Below, one piece after another: positions 8,138 to 17,478 of a DNA stretch of 64,000 bases (the first letter of the stretch is position 1; every line of letters begins with the position of its first letter). This stretch comes from CADEEN01 sp035716845 (lineage in GTDB: Bacteria > Pseudomonadota > Gammaproteobacteria > Burkholderiales > Burkholderiaceae_C). The translations under genes and the position numbers were made by a program. Below the pieces are notes generated by a model, which was given only the letters and a program-made list of their open reading frames with translations, had not been told where the DNA came from and did no database searches. The stretch spans positions 42,182-106,181 of the forward strand of contig DASTJE010000148.1 of the NCBI GenBank assembly GCA_035716845.1, in the 5' to 3' direction.

Positions 8138-9993
8138 GCACGCGCCGACTGACGATGGCCCAGGCCCTGGTGGCCCATCTGGCCGCCCTGCGCCTCGAAC
8201 ACGAGGACGGATCGCTCGTGCCCTGGTGCGCCGGCGTGTGGTCGATCTTCGGCCACGGCAACGTGGCCGGGCTGGGCGAGGCCTTGTGGCAGCAGCGCTC
8301 GGCGCTGCCGACCTTCCGCGCCCACAACGAACAGGCGATGGCCCATGCGGCCATCGCGTTCGCGAAGGCGAACTTTCGCCAGCGCGTGATGGCCGTGACC
8401 ACCTCGATCGGCCCGGGCGCGACCAATCTGCTGACCGCCGCTGCGCTGGCCCACGTGAACCGGCTGCCCGTGCTGCTGCTGCCGGGCGACGTGTTCGCCT
8501 CGCGCACGCCCGATCCGGTGCTGCAGCAGGTGGAGGACTTCGGCGCCGGCGACGTCAGCGCGAACGACGCCTTCCGCCCCCTGGTGCGCTACTTCGACCG
8601 GCTCACCCGCCCCGAACAGGTCCTGAACGCCCTGCCCCGCGCGGTGCAGGTGCTGACCGACCCGGCCGCCTGCGGGCCGGTGTGCCTGGCCCTGCCGCAG
8701 GACGTGCAGACGATGGCCTTCGACTGCCCGGAGGCCTTTCTGCAGCCGGCGCCCCTGCGCCTGCGGCGCGCAGCCCCGGATGTGCGCGAACTCGCCGCGG
8801 CGGCAGCCCTGCTGCGTGCGTCGCGGCGCCCGTTCGTGGTGGTGGGCGGTGGCGTGCTCTACAGCGAGGCCGGCGCCGCGCTGGCCGCCTTCTGCGAGGC
8901 CCACGGCGTGCCGATGGGCGAGACGCAGGCCGGCAAGGGCAGCGTCGCATGGCACCACCCGCTCAACGCCGGCGCGATCGGCGTGACCGGCTCGCCGGCG
9001 GCCAATGCGCTGGCCGCCGAGGCGGACCTCGTGATCGCGATCGGCACCCGGCTGCAGGACTTCACCACGGGTTCCCACGCCTTGTTCGCGCGCGCCCGCC
9101 TGCTGTCGGTGAACGTCCAGCCGTTCGACGCTGCCAAGTGGGGCGGCGCCGCGGTGGTCGGCGATGCACGCACCGTGCTGGACGCCCTGGCACCGCCGCT
9201 GCGCGACTGGCGCGCAGACGCCGCGTGGACGACGGACGCCCGTGCGCGCGTGGCCGCCTGGAACGCGCGCGTCGAGGCCCTCACCACCGTCGAGCCGCAG
9301 GGCGAGCTGCCCTACGACGCCGAGGTGATCGGCGCGGTGCGCGACTCGGCCGAACGCCCGAGCGACGCCCACGACATCGTCGTCTGTGCCGCCGGCACGC
9401 TGCCCGCCGAACTGCACAAGCTCTGGCGCAGCGCCCACCCCGGCGGCTACCACATGGAGTACGGCTATTCGTGCATGGGCTACGAGATCGCCGGCGCGCT
9501 GGGCGTGAAGATGGCCCGCCCCGAGTGCGAGGTGATCGCGATGGTGGGCGACGGCTCCTACCTGATGCTCAACAGCGAGATCGCGACCTCGGTGATGCTG
9601 GGTCTGAAGATCATCGTCGTCGTGCTCGACAACCGCGGCTTCGGCTGCATCCAGCGCCTGCAGCTGGCCAGCGGGGGCACGCGCTTCAACAACCTGCTCG
9701 AGGACTGCGTGGCCGAGGGCGGGCACGACGTGCGCATCGACTTCGCCGCGCATGCGGCGAGCCTGGGTGCCGACGCCGTGCACGTGCGCAGCGTGGCCGA
9801 GTTGAGTGCGGCGATGCGCCGCGCGCGCGCCGCCGCGCGCACCCAGGTGATCGTCATCGACACCTCGCCGATGCGCACCACGGCCGACGGCGGGTGCTGG
9901 TGGGAGGTCGCCATCCCCGAGGCCTCGGAGCGCTCCGCGGTGCAGTCCGCGCGCGCGGCCTACGTTGCCGCCAAGAACCAACAACGCCCCTGA
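8134..9993 (+). CDS. iolD: 3D-(3,5/4)-trihydroxycyclohexane-1,2-dione hydrolase
   Basis: Thiamine diphosphate enzyme that hydrolytically opens the ring of trihydroxycyclohexane-dione to 5-deoxy-glucuronate. The protein has 619 residues, the usual IolD length. The N-terminal pyrimidine-binding domain has Glu66 in FRAHNEQAM, which activates the cofactor. The C-terminal ThDP domain has the GDGSYLMLNSEIATS motif ending in LDNRGFGCI. The start overlaps the iolC stop by four bases, and iolE begins 10 bases after the stop. Acetolactate synthase is a relative, but GYSCMGYEIAGALGVKMA and the operon context point to IolD. Confidence 0.96.
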   Translation: MSTRRLTMAQALVAHLAALRLEHEDGSLVPWCAGVWSIFGHGNVAGLGEALWQQRSALPTFRAHNEQAMAHAAIAFAKANFRQRVMAVTTSIGPGATNLLTAAALAHVNRLPVLLLPGDVFASRTPDPVLQQVEDFGAGDVSANDAFRPLVRYFDRLTRPEQVLNALPRAVQVLTDPAACGPVCLALPQDVQTMAFDCPEAFLQPAPLRLRRAAPDVRELAAAAALLRASRRPFVVVGGGVLYSEAGAALAAFCEAHGVPMGETQAGKGSVAWHHPLNAGAIGVTGSPAANALAAEADLVIAIGTRLQDFTTGSHALFARARLLSVNVQPFDAAKWGGAAVVGDARTVLDALAPPLRDWRADAAWTTDARARVAAWNARVEALTTVEPQGELPYDAEVIGAVRDSAERPSDAHDIVVCAAGTLPAELHKLWRSAHPGGYHMEYGYSCMGYEIAGALGVKMARPECEVIAMVGDGSYLMLNSEIATSVMLGLKIIVVVLDNRGFGCIQRLQLASGGTRFNNLLEDCVAEGGHDVRIDFAAHAASLGADAVHVRSVAELSAAMRRARAAARTQVIVIDTSPMRTTADGGCWWEVAIPEASERSAVQSARAAYVAAKNQQRP

Positions 9994-10003
9994 AGGAATC
10001 CGC

Positions 10004-10921
10004 ATGCCCTGGAACGTGCGCATCGGCATCAATCCCCTGTCGTGGATGAACGACGACCTGCCCTCGCTCGGCGGCGAAACGCCGCTCGAGACGGCCCTGG
10101 CCGAGGGGCGCGAGATCGGCTATGACGGTTTTGAACTGGGCAACAAGTTCCCGAAGGACGGGCCGGGCCTGAAGGCCAAGCTCGACGAGTTCGGGCTGGC
10201 CTGCGTGTCGGGCTGGTATTCGGGCTTCCTGGCCGAAGACAGCGTGGACCATGAGATCGAACGCTGCGTCGGCCACATGGAGAAGCTGGCCTTCAACGGC
10301 GTCAAGGCCCTGGTGTACGGCGAGGTGGCCGGCTCGATCCAGGGCCGGATGGATCGGCCGCTGCGCGAGCGGCCGCGCTGGCGCGACGACGCGGCCTGGC
10401 AGGGCTACGCACAACGGCTGAACGCGTTCGGCGCCCACCTGCGGCAGCGCTACGGCCTCACGCTGGCCTACCACCACCACATGGGCGCCTACGTCGAGTC
10501 GCCGGAGGACATCGACGCCCTGATGCACCTGACCGACCCGGCGTGCGTGGGGCTGCTGTTCGACACCGGGCACGCGTACTACGGCGGCGCGAGCGACCCG
10601 GCGGCGCTGCTCGCACGCCACGCCTCGCGCGTCGTGCACGTGCACTGCAAGGACGTGCGACCCGGCGTGATCGCCAAGGCGCGCAACGACGGCTGGAGCT
10701 TCCTGCAGGGTGTGCTGGCGGGCACCTTCACCGTGCCGGGCGACGGCGTGATCGACTACGACGCGGTGCTGGGCGTGCTGCACCGGGCGGGCTACCAGGG
10801 CTGGCTGGTCGTCGAGGCGGAACAGGACCCGGCGGTGGCCCCGAGCTACGTCTATGCGAAGAAGGGTTACGACACCCTGCGCCGCATCGTCGATCGCCTG
10901 TCGGCGGAGGGTGCGCGATGA
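10004..10921 (+). CDS. iolE: myo-inosose-2 dehydratase
   Basis: Metal-dependent dehydration of 2-keto-myo-inositol to the trihydroxycyclohexane-dione used by IolD. The protein has 305 residues and is a xylose isomerase-like TIM barrel. The start MPWNVRIGINPLSW is the family N-terminus, preceded by GAAGGAATC, and is preferred over an in-frame ATG 39 bases upstream. Conserved metal-site segments include YHHHMGAYVE, LLFDTGHAYYGG and VHCKDVRPGV. The stop overlaps the iolB ATG. Confidence 0.95.
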   Translation: MPWNVRIGINPLSWMNDDLPSLGGETPLETALAEGREIGYDGFELGNKFPKDGPGLKAKLDEFGLACVSGWYSGFLAEDSVDHEIERCVGHMEKLAFNGVKALVYGEVAGSIQGRMDRPLRERPRWRDDAAWQGYAQRLNAFGAHLRQRYGLTLAYHHHMGAYVESPEDIDALMHLTDPACVGLLFDTGHAYYGGASDPAALLARHASRVVHVHCKDVRPGVIAKARNDGWSFLQGVLAGTFTVPGDGVIDYDAVLGVLHRAGYQGWLVVEAEQDPAVAPSYVYAKKGYDTLRRIVDRLSAEGAR

Positions 10922-11727
10922 CCAGCCCGCTGCTCGCCAAGGCGGCCCGCAGCGGTCGCGAGATCGTCAACGTGACACCGGAGCGCGCGGGCTGGACACA
11001 CGTGGGCTTTCGCGCGCTGAGGCTGTCGGCCGGCGACGTCGAAGCGCTGGAGACCGGCTCGCGGGAGCTGTGCCTCGTGGTGCTCGCCGGCCGGGTCGAC
11101 GTGACAGTGGACGACACCCCCTATCCGCACCTCGGCAACCGCGACCGGGTGTTCGACGAACGTGCGCCGGCGGCGCTCTACGTGCCGTCGGGCCACCGCG
11201 TGACGATTGCGGCACATGCACCGGCGGAGGTGGCGCTGTGCACCGCGCCGTGCGACGACCGGCCGCGCGCGGTGCGCGCGATCGACCCGGCAACGATGAA
11301 GCGCAGCGTGCGCGGCCAGGGCAGCAACACACGCCATATCTGCGACATCCTGCCGCACGACGACCCCACGGCCGCGCACCTGCTGGTCGTCGAGGTGCGC
11401 ACGCCGGCCGGCCACTCGTCGAGCTACCCGCCGCACAAGCACGACAGCGAGACGCCGCCCGCCGAGACGCAGCTGGAGGAGACCTACTACCACCGGATCA
11501 ACCCGCCTCAGGGCTTCGCCTTCCAGCGCGTCTACACCGACGACCGCAGCCTCGACGAGGCCATGGCGGTGGAGGACCACGACGTGGTGATGGTGCCGCG
11601 CGGGTACCACCCGGTGGTCGCGCCGCACGGCTACGATCTGTACTACCTCAACGTGATGGCCGGCCCGAACCGCCACTGGGTGTTCCGCAACGACCCGGCG
11701 CACGAGTGGATGCTGCAGCCACGCTGA
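10918..11727 (+). CDS. iolB: 5-deoxy-glucuronate isomerase
   Basis: Cupin-fold isomerase converting 5-deoxy-glucuronate to 5-dehydro-2-deoxygluconate, the substrate of IolC. The protein has 269 residues with two cupin halves. The metal-binding half has YPPHKHD, QLEETYYHRINPPQGF and MVPRGYHPVVAPHGYD, the expected His/Glu ligands. The ATG overlaps the iolE stop (ATGA), so it is translationally coupled. Confidence 0.96.
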   Translation: MTSPLLAKAARSGREIVNVTPERAGWTHVGFRALRLSAGDVEALETGSRELCLVVLAGRVDVTVDDTPYPHLGNRDRVFDERAPAALYVPSGHRVTIAAHAPAEVALCTAPCDDRPRAVRAIDPATMKRSVRGQGSNTRHICDILPHDDPTAAHLLVVEVRTPAGHSSSYPPHKHDSETPPAETQLEETYYHRINPPQGFAFQRVYTDDRSLDEAMAVEDHDVVMVPRGYHPVVAPHGYDLYYLNVMAGPNRHWVFRNDPAHEWMLQPR

Positions 11728-11765
11728 ATCGAGATTCCGCCAATTCCATTTCCAAGGAGACCGAC

Positions 11766-13286
11766 ATGGGCGCCCCCGAGGCCTTTACCACCACCGCCGA
11801 CATTGGTCACTGGATCGCCGGCCGGCGTCTCGCCGGCGCCAGTGGCCGGCAGCAGGCCGTCTACAACCCGGCCACCGGCGCGGTCGCGCGCCAGGTGGCA
11901 CTGGCCTCCACGGCAGAGGTCGATGCCGCCGTCGCCGCCGCGAAGGCGGCCTTCCCCGCCTGGGCCGACACGCCGCCGATCCGGCGCGCGCGCGTGATGC
12001 TGAAGTTCCTCGAACTCGTGAATCAGCACCGCGACACGCTGGCCGCGATGATCACCGCCGAGCACGGCAAGGTGTTCACGGACGCACAGGGCGAGGTGAC
12101 GCGCGGCATCGACATCATCGAGTTCGCCTGCGGCATCCCGCAACTGCTCAAGGGCGACTTCACCGACCAGGTGTCCACCGGCATCGACAACTGGACGCTG
12201 CGCCAGCCGCTGGGCGTGGTCGCCGGCATCACGCCGTTCAACTTCCCGTGCATGGTGCCGTGCTGGATGTTCCCGGTGGCCATCGCCTGCGGCAATGCCT
12301 TCGTGCTCAAGCCCAGCGAGCGCGACCCTTCGCCTTCGGTCTTCATGGGCGAGCTGTTCAAGCAGGCCGGGCTGCCCGACGGCATCTTCAATGTGGTTCA
12401 GGGGGACAAGGTCGCCGTCGACGCGCTGCTCGGGCACCCGGACGTCAGGGCGCTGTCCTTCGTGGGCTCGACCCCGATCGCGCAATACATCTACGAGACC
12501 GGCGCACGCAACGGCAAGCGCGTTCAGGCCCTGGGCGGCGCCAAGAATCACATGGTGGTGATGCCCGATGCCGACATCGAACAGGCGGTGGACGCCCTCA
12601 TCGGCAGCGCCTACGGCTCGGCGGGGGAGCGTTGCATGGCGATCTCCGTGGCGGTGCTCGTGGGCGACGTGGCGGACCAGATCGTGCCCCGGCTGGCCGA
12701 GCGCGCCCGCTCGCTCAAGGTCAAGAACGGCATGGAACTCGACGCCGAGATGGGCCCCATCGTCACCCAGCAGGCCAAGGAACGCATCGAGGGTTACATC
12801 GGGCTCGGGGTCGAAGAGGGCGCGACGCTCGTCGTCGACGGTCGCGGATTCAAGGTTCCCGGCCACGAGCGTGGCTTCTTCACCGGCGGCACGCTGTTCG
12901 ACCACGTGACGCCCTCGATGCGCATCTACAGGGAAGAGATCTTCGGGCCGGTGCTGGCCTGCGTGCGAGTGAAGGACTTCGCGGAGGCCATTCAACTCGT
13001 CAACGATCACGAGTACGGCAACGGCGTGGCCTGCTTCACCAGCGACGGCAACGTGGCGCGCGAGTTCGCGCGCCGCATCCAGGTGGGCATGGTGGGCATC
13101 AACGTACCGATCCCGGTGCCCATGGCGTGGCATGGTTTCGGAGGCTGGAAGAAGAGCCTGTTCGGCGACATGCATGCCTATGGCGAGGAAGGCGTGCGCT
13201 TCTACACCAAGCAGAAGAGCGTGATGCAGCGCTGGCCGGCCTCCATCGGCAAGGGCGCCGAGTTCGCGATGCCGGTTTCCAAGTAG
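11766..13286 (+). CDS. mmsA: CoA-acylating methylmalonate-semialdehyde dehydrogenase
   Basis: Oxidises malonate semialdehyde (the inositol product) or methylmalonate semialdehyde to acetyl-CoA or propionyl-CoA with CO2 release. In inositol operons it is also called iolA. The protein has 506 residues and is an aldehyde dehydrogenase. It shows the NAD-site segment GITPFNFPCMVPCWMFPVA, the ALGGAKNHMVV motif and catalytic Cys290 in AGERCMA. AAGGAGACCGAC precedes the ATG. It is the last gene of the rightward iol operon, followed by a strong terminator. A valine-pathway role is also possible, but no such genes are adjacent. Confidence 0.95.
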   Translation: MGAPEAFTTTADIGHWIAGRRLAGASGRQQAVYNPATGAVARQVALASTAEVDAAVAAAKAAFPAWADTPPIRRARVMLKFLELVNQHRDTLAAMITAEHGKVFTDAQGEVTRGIDIIEFACGIPQLLKGDFTDQVSTGIDNWTLRQPLGVVAGITPFNFPCMVPCWMFPVAIACGNAFVLKPSERDPSPSVFMGELFKQAGLPDGIFNVVQGDKVAVDALLGHPDVRALSFVGSTPIAQYIYETGARNGKRVQALGGAKNHMVVMPDADIEQAVDALIGSAYGSAGERCMAISVAVLVGDVADQIVPRLAERARSLKVKNGMELDAEMGPIVTQQAKERIEGYIGLGVEEGATLVVDGRGFKVPGHERGFFTGGTLFDHVTPSMRIYREEIFGPVLACVRVKDFAEAIQLVNDHEYGNGVACFTSDGNVAREFARRIQVGMVGINVPIPVPMAWHGFGGWKKSLFGDMHAYGEEGVRFYTKQKSVMQRWPASIGKGAEFAMPVSK

Positions 13287-13306
13287 GACCGCGCAGCCGC
13301 AAAGAA

Positions 13307-13329
13307 AAGGCCCCGCAGTGCGGGGCCTT
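13307..13329 (+). terminator. Intrinsic terminator of the iol operon
   Basis: A 10-bp stem, AAGGCCCCGC / GCGGGGCCTT, with 3-base loop AGT is followed by CTTCTT. It lies 20 bases after the mmsA stop. Confidence 0.85.
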
Positions 13330-13351
13330 CTTCATTCGCGGTGCGAGTCGC

Positions 13352-13425
13352 TGGAGGCGCGGGCGGGAGTCGAACCCACCTAGGCGGATTTGCAATCCGC
13401 TGCATAACCGCTTTGCTACCGCGCC
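13352..13425 (-). tRNA. tRNA-Cys (GCA)
   Basis: A 74-base cloverleaf with acceptor GGCGCGG / CCGCGCC, anticodon arm CGGAT-TGCAA-ATCCG with anticodon GCA, and T loop TTCGACT. The CCA end is encoded. It lies downstream of tRNA-Gly on the same strand, probably in one transcript. Confidence 0.97.
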
Positions 13426-13474
13426 GTCTAAGGACAAGGCCCGGATGAACCGGGCCTTGAATCCTGTCGAGTCC

Positions 13475-13550
13475 TGGAGCGGGAAACGAGTCTCGAACTC
13501 GCGACCTCAACCTTGGCAAGGTTGCGCTCTACCAACTGAGCTATTCCCGC
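13475..13550 (-). tRNA. tRNA-Gly (GCC)
   Basis: A 76-base cloverleaf with acceptor GCGGGAA / TTCCCGC, D arm AGCTCAGTTGGTAGAGC, anticodon GCC in CAACCTTGCCAAGGTTG, T loop TTCGAGA, and encoded CCA. A consensus TATAAT lies about 39 bases upstream. Confidence 0.97.
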
Positions 13551-13555
13551 GTTGC

Positions 13556-13583
13556 TCTTCGCCCGACTCACGCCGGGCGAAGA
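13556..13583. other. Perfect hairpin between lon and tRNA-Gly
   Basis: A 10-bp perfect stem, TCTTCGCCCG / CGGGCGAAGA, has an 8-base loop and no T tract on either side. It could protect the lon mRNA 3' end, act as a weak terminator, or mark the processed 5' leader of the tRNA transcript. Confidence 0.5.
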
Positions 13584-13588
13584 CGCGC

Positions 13589-13594
13589 ATTATA
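13589..13594 (-). promoter_or_regulatory. Consensus -10 box for the tRNA-Gly/tRNA-Cys unit
   Basis: TATAAT on the minus strand, about 39 bases before tRNA-Gly and 12 bases after the lon stop. A weak -35 candidate, TTCCGC, lies 16 bases further upstream inside the end of lon. The -10 is a perfect match, but the -35 is not convincing. Confidence 0.5.
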
Positions 13595-13605
13595 GCCACA
13601 CTTTT

Positions 13606-16032
13606 TCAATGCGGAAGCGCGTCCGCCGCGCCGGCCGGGTCGACGCCACCCGCCGCCGCCTTGCCCGCCTCGCCGGCAGGCTCCTCGTCGGGCAGCGGCT
13701 GCGGCACGGCCTCGAGCGCAAACTCCAACACGCGATCGATCCACTTCACCGGCACGATCTCGAGGTGGTTCTTGACGTTCTCGGGGATGTCCTGCAGGTC
13801 CTTGACGTTGTCCTCGGGGATCAGCACGGTCTTGATGCCGCCGCGGTGCGCCGCCAGCAACTTCTCCTTCAGGCCGCCGATCTGCGTCACCTCGCCGCGC
13901 AAAGTGATCTCGCCGGTCATCGCCACGTCCGCCTTGACCGGAATGCCGGTAAGCGCCGACACGAAGGCGGTCGTCATCGCGGCGCCAGCACTCGGTCCGT
14001 CCTTCGGCGTTGCGCCGTCGGGCACGTGGATGTGGATGTCGCGCTTCTCGAAGAGCTCGTCCTTGATGCCCAGGCGGCGCGCGCGGCTGCGCACGACCGA
14101 GCGTGCCGCCTCGACCGATTCCTTCATCACGTCGCCCAGCTGGCCGGTGCGGATGATGTTGCCCTTGCCCGGCATCACCGCCGCCTCGATGGTCAGCAGG
14201 TCGCCACCCACCTCGGTCCAGGCGAGCCCGACGACCTGACCGACCTGGTTCTTCTTCTCAGCGCGCCCGAAGTCGAACTTGCGCACGCCCAGGAAATCGT
14301 TGAGGTTGCCCTCGTCGACGACGACCTTGCCCTGGTAGGTCTTGAGCTGCAGGCCCTTGACCGTCTTGCGGCAGATCTTGCTGATCTCGCGCTCGAGCGA
14401 GCGCACGCCCGCCTCGCGCGTGTAGTAGCGGATGATGCCGCGGATCGCATCGTCGAGCACGTCGAGCTCGTCGTCCTTCACGCCGTTGTTCTTGCGCTGC
14501 TTGGGCAGGAGGTAGCGCTTGGCGATGTCGACCTTCTCGTCCTCGGTGTAGCCGGAAAGCCGGATCACCTCCATGCGGTCGAGCAGCGCAGGCGGGATGT
14601 TCAGCGAGTTCGACGTCGCCACGAACATCACGTCGGACAAATCGAAGTCGACCTCGATGTAGTGGTCGCTGAAGGTGTGGTTCTGCTCGGGATCGAGCAC
14701 CTCCAGCAGCGCCGAGGACGGGTCGCCGCGGAAGTCCATGCCGAGCTTGTCGATCTCGTCGAGCAGGAATAGCGGGTTGCGCACACCCACCTTGGACAGC
14801 GACTGCAGCACCTTGCCCGGCATCGAGCCGATGTAGGTGCGGCGATGGCCGCGAATCTCGGCTTCGTCGCGCACTCCGCCCAGGGCCATGCGTACGAACT
14901 TGCGGCCGGTCGCGCGCGCCACGCTCTGGCCGAGCGAAGTCTTGCCCACGCCGGGGGGGCCCACCAGGCACAGGATCGGGGCCTTGACCTTGTCGACGCG
15001 CTGCTGCACCGCGAGGTATTCGAGGATGCGTTCCTTGACCTTTTCGAGCCCGGCGTGATCCTCGTTGAGCACGTCCTCGGCATGCGCCAGGTCGTGCTTG
15101 ATCTTGGTCTTCTTGCTCCAGGGCAGATTGACCAGAGTGTCGATGTAGTTGCGCACGACGGTGGCCTCGGCCGACATCGGCGACATCAGCTTGAGCTTCT
15201 TGAGCTCGCCCTCGGCCTTCTTGCGCGCTTCCTTGGACATGCGCGCGGCCCTGATCTTCTTCTCGAGGTCCTCGAGGTCTGCGCCCTCCTCGCCGTCGCC
15301 GAGCTCCTTCTGGATGGCCTTGACCTGCTCGTTGAGGTAGTACTCGCGCTGGCTCTTCTCCATCTGGCGCTTGACGCGGCCACGGATGCGCTTCTCGACC
15401 TGCAGGATGTCGACCTCGTGCTCGAGCAGCTCGAGCAGCTTCTCCATGCGCTTGCCGACTTCGTCCAGGTCGAGCACCGACTGCTTGGCCTCGAGCTTGA
15501 GCGGCAGGTGCGCGGCAATCGTGTCGGCCAGGCGGCCGGCATCGTCGATGCCGGCAATGCTCGTGAGGATCTCGGGAGGAATCTTCTTGTTCAGCTTGAC
15601 GTACTGGTCGAACTGCTGCGTCACGGCGCGGCGCAGGGCCTCGATCTCGGGCGTGGCGTCGGTCAGCGGGGGAATCGGCCGCACCTCGGCCACGAAGTGC
15701 TCGCCGGTGTCGGTGATCGCGACCGTCGTCGCCCGCTGGGTGCCTTCGACGAGCACCTTGACCGTGCCGTCGGGCAGCTTGAGCATCTGCAGGATCGACG
15801 ACACGCAGCCGACGTCGAACATGTCGTCGGCCTTGGGCTCGTCCTTGCCGGCGGCCTTCTGCGCCACCAGGACGATCTGCCGTCCTGCCTCCATCGCCGC
15901 TTCGAGCGCCTTGATGGACTTGGGTCGCCCGACGAACAGCGGGATGACCATGTGCGGAAACACCACCACGTCGCGCAGCGGCAACAGCGGCAGCGTGATC
16001 GGGTCCGCGGGGAGGATGGGATGACCAGACAT
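13606..16032 (-). CDS. lon: ATP-dependent protease Lon
   Basis: Cytoplasmic AAA+ protease that degrades misfolded and regulatory proteins. The protein has 808 residues, the usual bacterial LonA length. The N-terminal substrate-binding LON domain (LPLLPLRDVVVFPHMVIPLF) spans about 10-205. The AAA+ module has Walker A GPPGVGKTS near 355 and Walker B LFLLDEIDK near 420. The protease domain has the Ser of the Ser-Lys dyad in PKDGPSAGAAM near 680 and the Lys in EVTQIGGLKEKLLAAHRGG near 722. It lies downstream of clpX on the same strand in a proteostasis cluster. No heat-shock promoter could be recognised with confidence. Confidence 0.98.
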   Translation of the reverse strand: MSGHPILPADPITLPLLPLRDVVVFPHMVIPLFVGRPKSIKALEAAMEAGRQIVLVAQKAAGKDEPKADDMFDVGCVSSILQMLKLPDGTVKVLVEGTQRATTVAITDTGEHFVAEVRPIPPLTDATPEIEALRRAVTQQFDQYVKLNKKIPPEILTSIAGIDDAGRLADTIAAHLPLKLEAKQSVLDLDEVGKRMEKLLELLEHEVDILQVEKRIRGRVKRQMEKSQREYYLNEQVKAIQKELGDGEEGADLEDLEKKIRAARMSKEARKKAEGELKKLKLMSPMSAEATVVRNYIDTLVNLPWSKKTKIKHDLAHAEDVLNEDHAGLEKVKERILEYLAVQQRVDKVKAPILCLVGPPGVGKTSLGQSVARATGRKFVRMALGGVRDEAEIRGHRRTYIGSMPGKVLQSLSKVGVRNPLFLLDEIDKLGMDFRGDPSSALLEVLDPEQNHTFSDHYIEVDFDLSDVMFVATSNSLNIPPALLDRMEVIRLSGYTEDEKVDIAKRYLLPKQRKNNGVKDDELDVLDDAIRGIIRYYTREAGVRSLEREISKICRKTVKGLQLKTYQGKVVVDEGNLNDFLGVRKFDFGRAEKKNQVGQVVGLAWTEVGGDLLTIEAAVMPGKGNIIRTGQLGDVMKESVEAARSVVRSRARRLGIKDELFEKRDIHIHVPDGATPKDGPSAGAAMTTAFVSALTGIPVKADVAMTGEITLRGEVTQIGGLKEKLLAAHRGGIKTVLIPEDNVKDLQDIPENVKNHLEIVPVKWIDRVLEFALEAVPQPLPDEEPAGEAGKAAAGGVDPAGAADALPH

Positions 16033-16109
16033 GAGGGAGTCCTCTCTTTCTCAGGCCCACGTGGGGCCCGAGGCCGGAAAGTCAAGCCGAGCCAGGCTCC
16101 GGCACGCGC

Positions 16110-17375
16110 TCAGGCGCTGGCCTTGGCCTGCTCGCGATACACCAGGAGGGGTTTCGCCCCTTCCTCGATGTTGTGTTCGTCGACCACCACCTTGGCGACT
16201 CCATCCATGTTCGGCAGGTCGAACATGGTGTCGATCAGCGCCAATTCGACGATCGAGCGCAGCCCGCGGGCGCCAGTCTTGCGGGCCAAGGCCTTGCGGG
16301 CGATGGCGCCCAGCGCCGAGGGCCGGATCTCGAGTTCGACGCCGTCCATCGCGAACAACTTCTGGTATTGCTTGACCAGGGCGTTGCGGGGTTCGGTGAG
16401 GATCTGGATCAGGGCGTCCTCGGTCAGCTCACCGAGCGTGGCGACCACCGGCAGCCGGCCGACCAATTCGGGGATCAGGCCGAACTTGATCAGGTCCTCC
16501 GGCTCGGCGTCGCGGAACAGGTCGGCCGCGCGTTTTTCGGTCTTGCTGTGGACCGACGCGCCGAAGCCGATGCCCGAGCGCTCGGTGCGGTTCTGGATCA
16601 CCTTCTCAAGGCCGTCGAACGCGCCGCCGCAGATGAACAGGATGTTGGTCGTGTCGATCTGCAGGAAATCCTGGTTCGGATGCTTGCGCCCGCCCTGCGG
16701 CGGTACGCTGGCCATCGTGCCCTCGACCAGCTTCAGCAGGGCCTGCTGGACCCCTTCGCCGGACACGTCGCGCGTGATGCTCGGGTTGTCGGCCTTGCGG
16801 CTGATCTTGTCGATCTCATCGATGTAGACGATGCCGCGCTGCGCCCGCTCGACGTCGTAGTTGCAGTTCTGCAGCAGTTTCTGGATGATGTTCTCGACAT
16901 CCTCGCCCACGTACCCTGCCTCGGTCAGCGTGGTCGCATCCGCGATCACGAAAGGCACGTTGAGCAGGCGCGCCAGCGTCTGCGCCAGCAGCGTCTTGCC
17001 CGAACCGGTGGGCCCGATCAGCAGGATGTTGCTCTTGGTGAGCTCGACATCGTCCTTGCCCCCGAGGTGCTTGAGGCGCTTGTAGTGGTTGTATACCGCC
17101 ACCGACAGGGTGCGCTTGGCGGTGTCCTGCCCGATCACGTACTGGTCGAGGATGGACTTGATTTCGGCAGGGGTGGGCAGGTCCGACTTGGCGGTCTTGC
17201 CACCTGCGCTCTCGGCCGGCGCCTCGTCGCGGATGATGTCGTTGCACAGCTCGATGCACTCGTCGCAGATGAACACCGAGGGCCCGGCGATGAGCTTCTT
17301 CACCTCGTGCTGGGACTTGCCGCAGAACGAGCAGTAAAGAACCTTCTCGCCGGTACTACCTTTTTTGTCGGCCAT
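16110..17375 (-). CDS. clpX: ATP-dependent Clp protease ATP-binding subunit ClpX
   Basis: AAA+ unfoldase that feeds substrates to ClpP. The protein has 421 residues. The start MADKKGSTGEKVLYCSFCGK is the standard one; a longer in-frame start at 17420 lacks family support. The N-terminal zinc-binding domain has CSFC and CDEC pairs within the first 42 residues. Walker A GPTGSGKTLLAQ is near 122 and Walker B IVYIDEIDKI near 185. The substrate-loop region (KLVEGT) and the sensor GARGLRSI are both present. It follows clpP by 103 bases on the same strand. Confidence 0.98.
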   Translation of the reverse strand: MADKKGSTGEKVLYCSFCGKSQHEVKKLIAGPSVFICDECIELCNDIIRDEAPAESAGGKTAKSDLPTPAEIKSILDQYVIGQDTAKRTLSVAVYNHYKRLKHLGGKDDVELTKSNILLIGPTGSGKTLLAQTLARLLNVPFVIADATTLTEAGYVGEDVENIIQKLLQNCNYDVERAQRGIVYIDEIDKISRKADNPSITRDVSGEGVQQALLKLVEGTMASVPPQGGRKHPNQDFLQIDTTNILFICGGAFDGLEKVIQNRTERSGIGFGASVHSKTEKRAADLFRDAEPEDLIKFGLIPELVGRLPVVATLGELTEDALIQILTEPRNALVKQYQKLFAMDGVELEIRPSALGAIARKALARKTGARGLRSIVELALIDTMFDLPNMDGVAKVVVDEHNIEEGAKPLLVYREQAKASA

Positions 17376-17478
17376 GAGCACGCCTTGGGAGGTCAATGGA
17401 TCATAGAACATGCCCCGCACCCCAGGAGGCGCGGAAAAAAGGCCCCTTTCGTGGCGCGGATCACGGCTTCACCGTGTC

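Noticed and set aside
8086..10032. 648-codon minus-strand open frame opposite iolD
   Set aside because: Shadow of iolD caused by GC bias; composition has no protein family character.
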